The notes below the pieces were generated by a model. It saw only the letters and a program-made list of their open reading frames with translations. It searched no databases and had not been told where the DNA came from. The translations under genes were made by a program, and so were the position numbers. A stretch of DNA of 64,000 nucleotides. It comes from Cryobacterium melibiosiphilum. GTDB lineage: Bacteria > Actinomycetota > Actinomycetes > Actinomycetales > Microbacteriaceae. Each line of letters starts with the position of its first letter. Within the stretch, counting starts at the first letter, position 1. The stretch lies in NCBI RefSeq assembly GCF_003602235.1, contig NZ_QZVS01000076.1:1-64000 (forward strand), given 5' to 3'. Below, one piece after another: positions 63,741 to 64,000 of the stretch.

Positions 63741-64000
63741 ATGGATAGCAGCGAGAGCAGCCTGACGGATACGAGCAGTGTGGGCAGCGAGGCGGCGGCG
63801 ACCGGCAGCGCCTTCTCGCCGCCGCGCTGGGGCAACTGGCTGCCCATGGTCTTCGCGCCCGTCGGCCTGCTTCTGCTGGCGGTAGTGTTCGTTTCCTCGC
63901 CGCTGTTTTTCGGCGCCCTGGTGCTCGGAATGGTGATGGTCGGCGGCGCCTGCACCTACGGGATCGTGGCGGTGATCCTGATCACCAGGCGTTGGATTGC
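63741..64000 (+). CDS. Membrane protein, N-terminal part only (runs off right edge)
   Basis: An open frame starts at ATG 63741 and continues for 86 codons to the edge. A serine-rich start (MDSSESSLTDTSSVGSEAAA) leads to two hydrophobic helices, MVFAPVGLLLLAVVFVSSPLFFGALVLGMVMV and YGIVAVILI, ending with TRRWI. It is divergent from the small membrane protein, 64 bases away. The family is not recognisable from this part. Confidence 0.6.
   Translation, partial: MDSSESSLTDTSSVGSEAAATGSAFSPPRWGNWLPMVFAPVGLLLLAVVFVSSPLFFGALVLGMVMVGGACTYGIVAVILITRRWI

Noticed and set aside
63410..63748. Plus-strand frame over the small membrane protein
   Set aside because: Its translation is polar and proline/histidine-rich with no pattern, while the opposing frame has two clean membrane helices.

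Overview
The window is a high-G+C actinobacterial chromosome segment. Its gene content points to Micrococcales, most probably Microbacteriaceae: SepH, DUF3000, DUF3093, DUF3159, DUF3710 and DUF4193 proteins, a MarP protease, an actinobacterial LexA box, a GlnR box and an IdeR/DtxR-like box. The genus assignment is inference only. There is no rRNA, insertion sequence, integrase, phage gene or CRISPR array. Most genes are chromosomal housekeeping or catabolic genes.

Layout. 1-1,450: the start of an unknown gene running off the left edge, then a tRNA cluster (Val-GAC, Gly-GCC, Val-GAC, Cys-GCA and Gly-GCC on minus; Val-CAC on plus). 1.5-4.1 kb: a TetR regulator with two palindromes at its start and a coupled ABC exporter. 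4.1-12.6 kb: mixed accessory genes, namely a truncated VOC gene, membrane proteins, a lectin-repeat metalloprotease with a small HEAT-like neighbour, a membrane M50B-type protease, LtrA, and a DUF2071 gene with an abnormal start. 12.7-24.8 kb: a complete myo-inositol system with a GntR regulator, an MFS transporter and the minus-strand operon iolC, aldolase, iolA, iolB, iolD, iolE, iolG, iolH. It converts inositol to DHAP, acetyl-CoA and CO2. A ten-base motif recurs at all three of its control regions. 25-29.4 kb: MarP and two ammonium transporters, the first behind a textbook GlnR site. 29.5-35.5 kb: ZapE, a rhodanese with SufE, an alpha/beta hydrolase, DUF3000 and RNase D. 35.6-39 kb: the fadA-fadB beta-oxidation pair, closed by a 60-base hairpin. 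39-48.4 kb: dxs, acnA with an elaborate promoter region, DUF3159, DUF3710, dut, DUF3093, DUF4193 and SepH.

48.5-50.1 kb holds what I consider the most interesting unit. A perfect LexA/SOS box sits on a promoter driving a DUF6504 gene and a winged-helix protein of the AlkZ-like DNA-glycosylase superfamily. 50.1-58.4 kb carries an FUSC-type transporter, a RibD-like reductase, DUF2079, an amino-acid ABC transporter with the binding protein fused to the permease, YceI, a lipoprotein GH3 enzyme and a DUF2236 oxygenase-like protein. 58.4-62.5 kb is a branched-chain 2-oxo acid dehydrogenase operon behind an AsnC regulator; its E1-beta gene is broken by a one-base deletion. The right edge has a methyltransferase, a small membrane protein and a partial membrane protein.

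Two patterns run through the window. Short tandem repeats of 12-19 bases sit just past stop codons or in leaders at several loci. The heptamer GCATCCG (reverse CGGATGC) looks strongly over-represented, in genes and between them.
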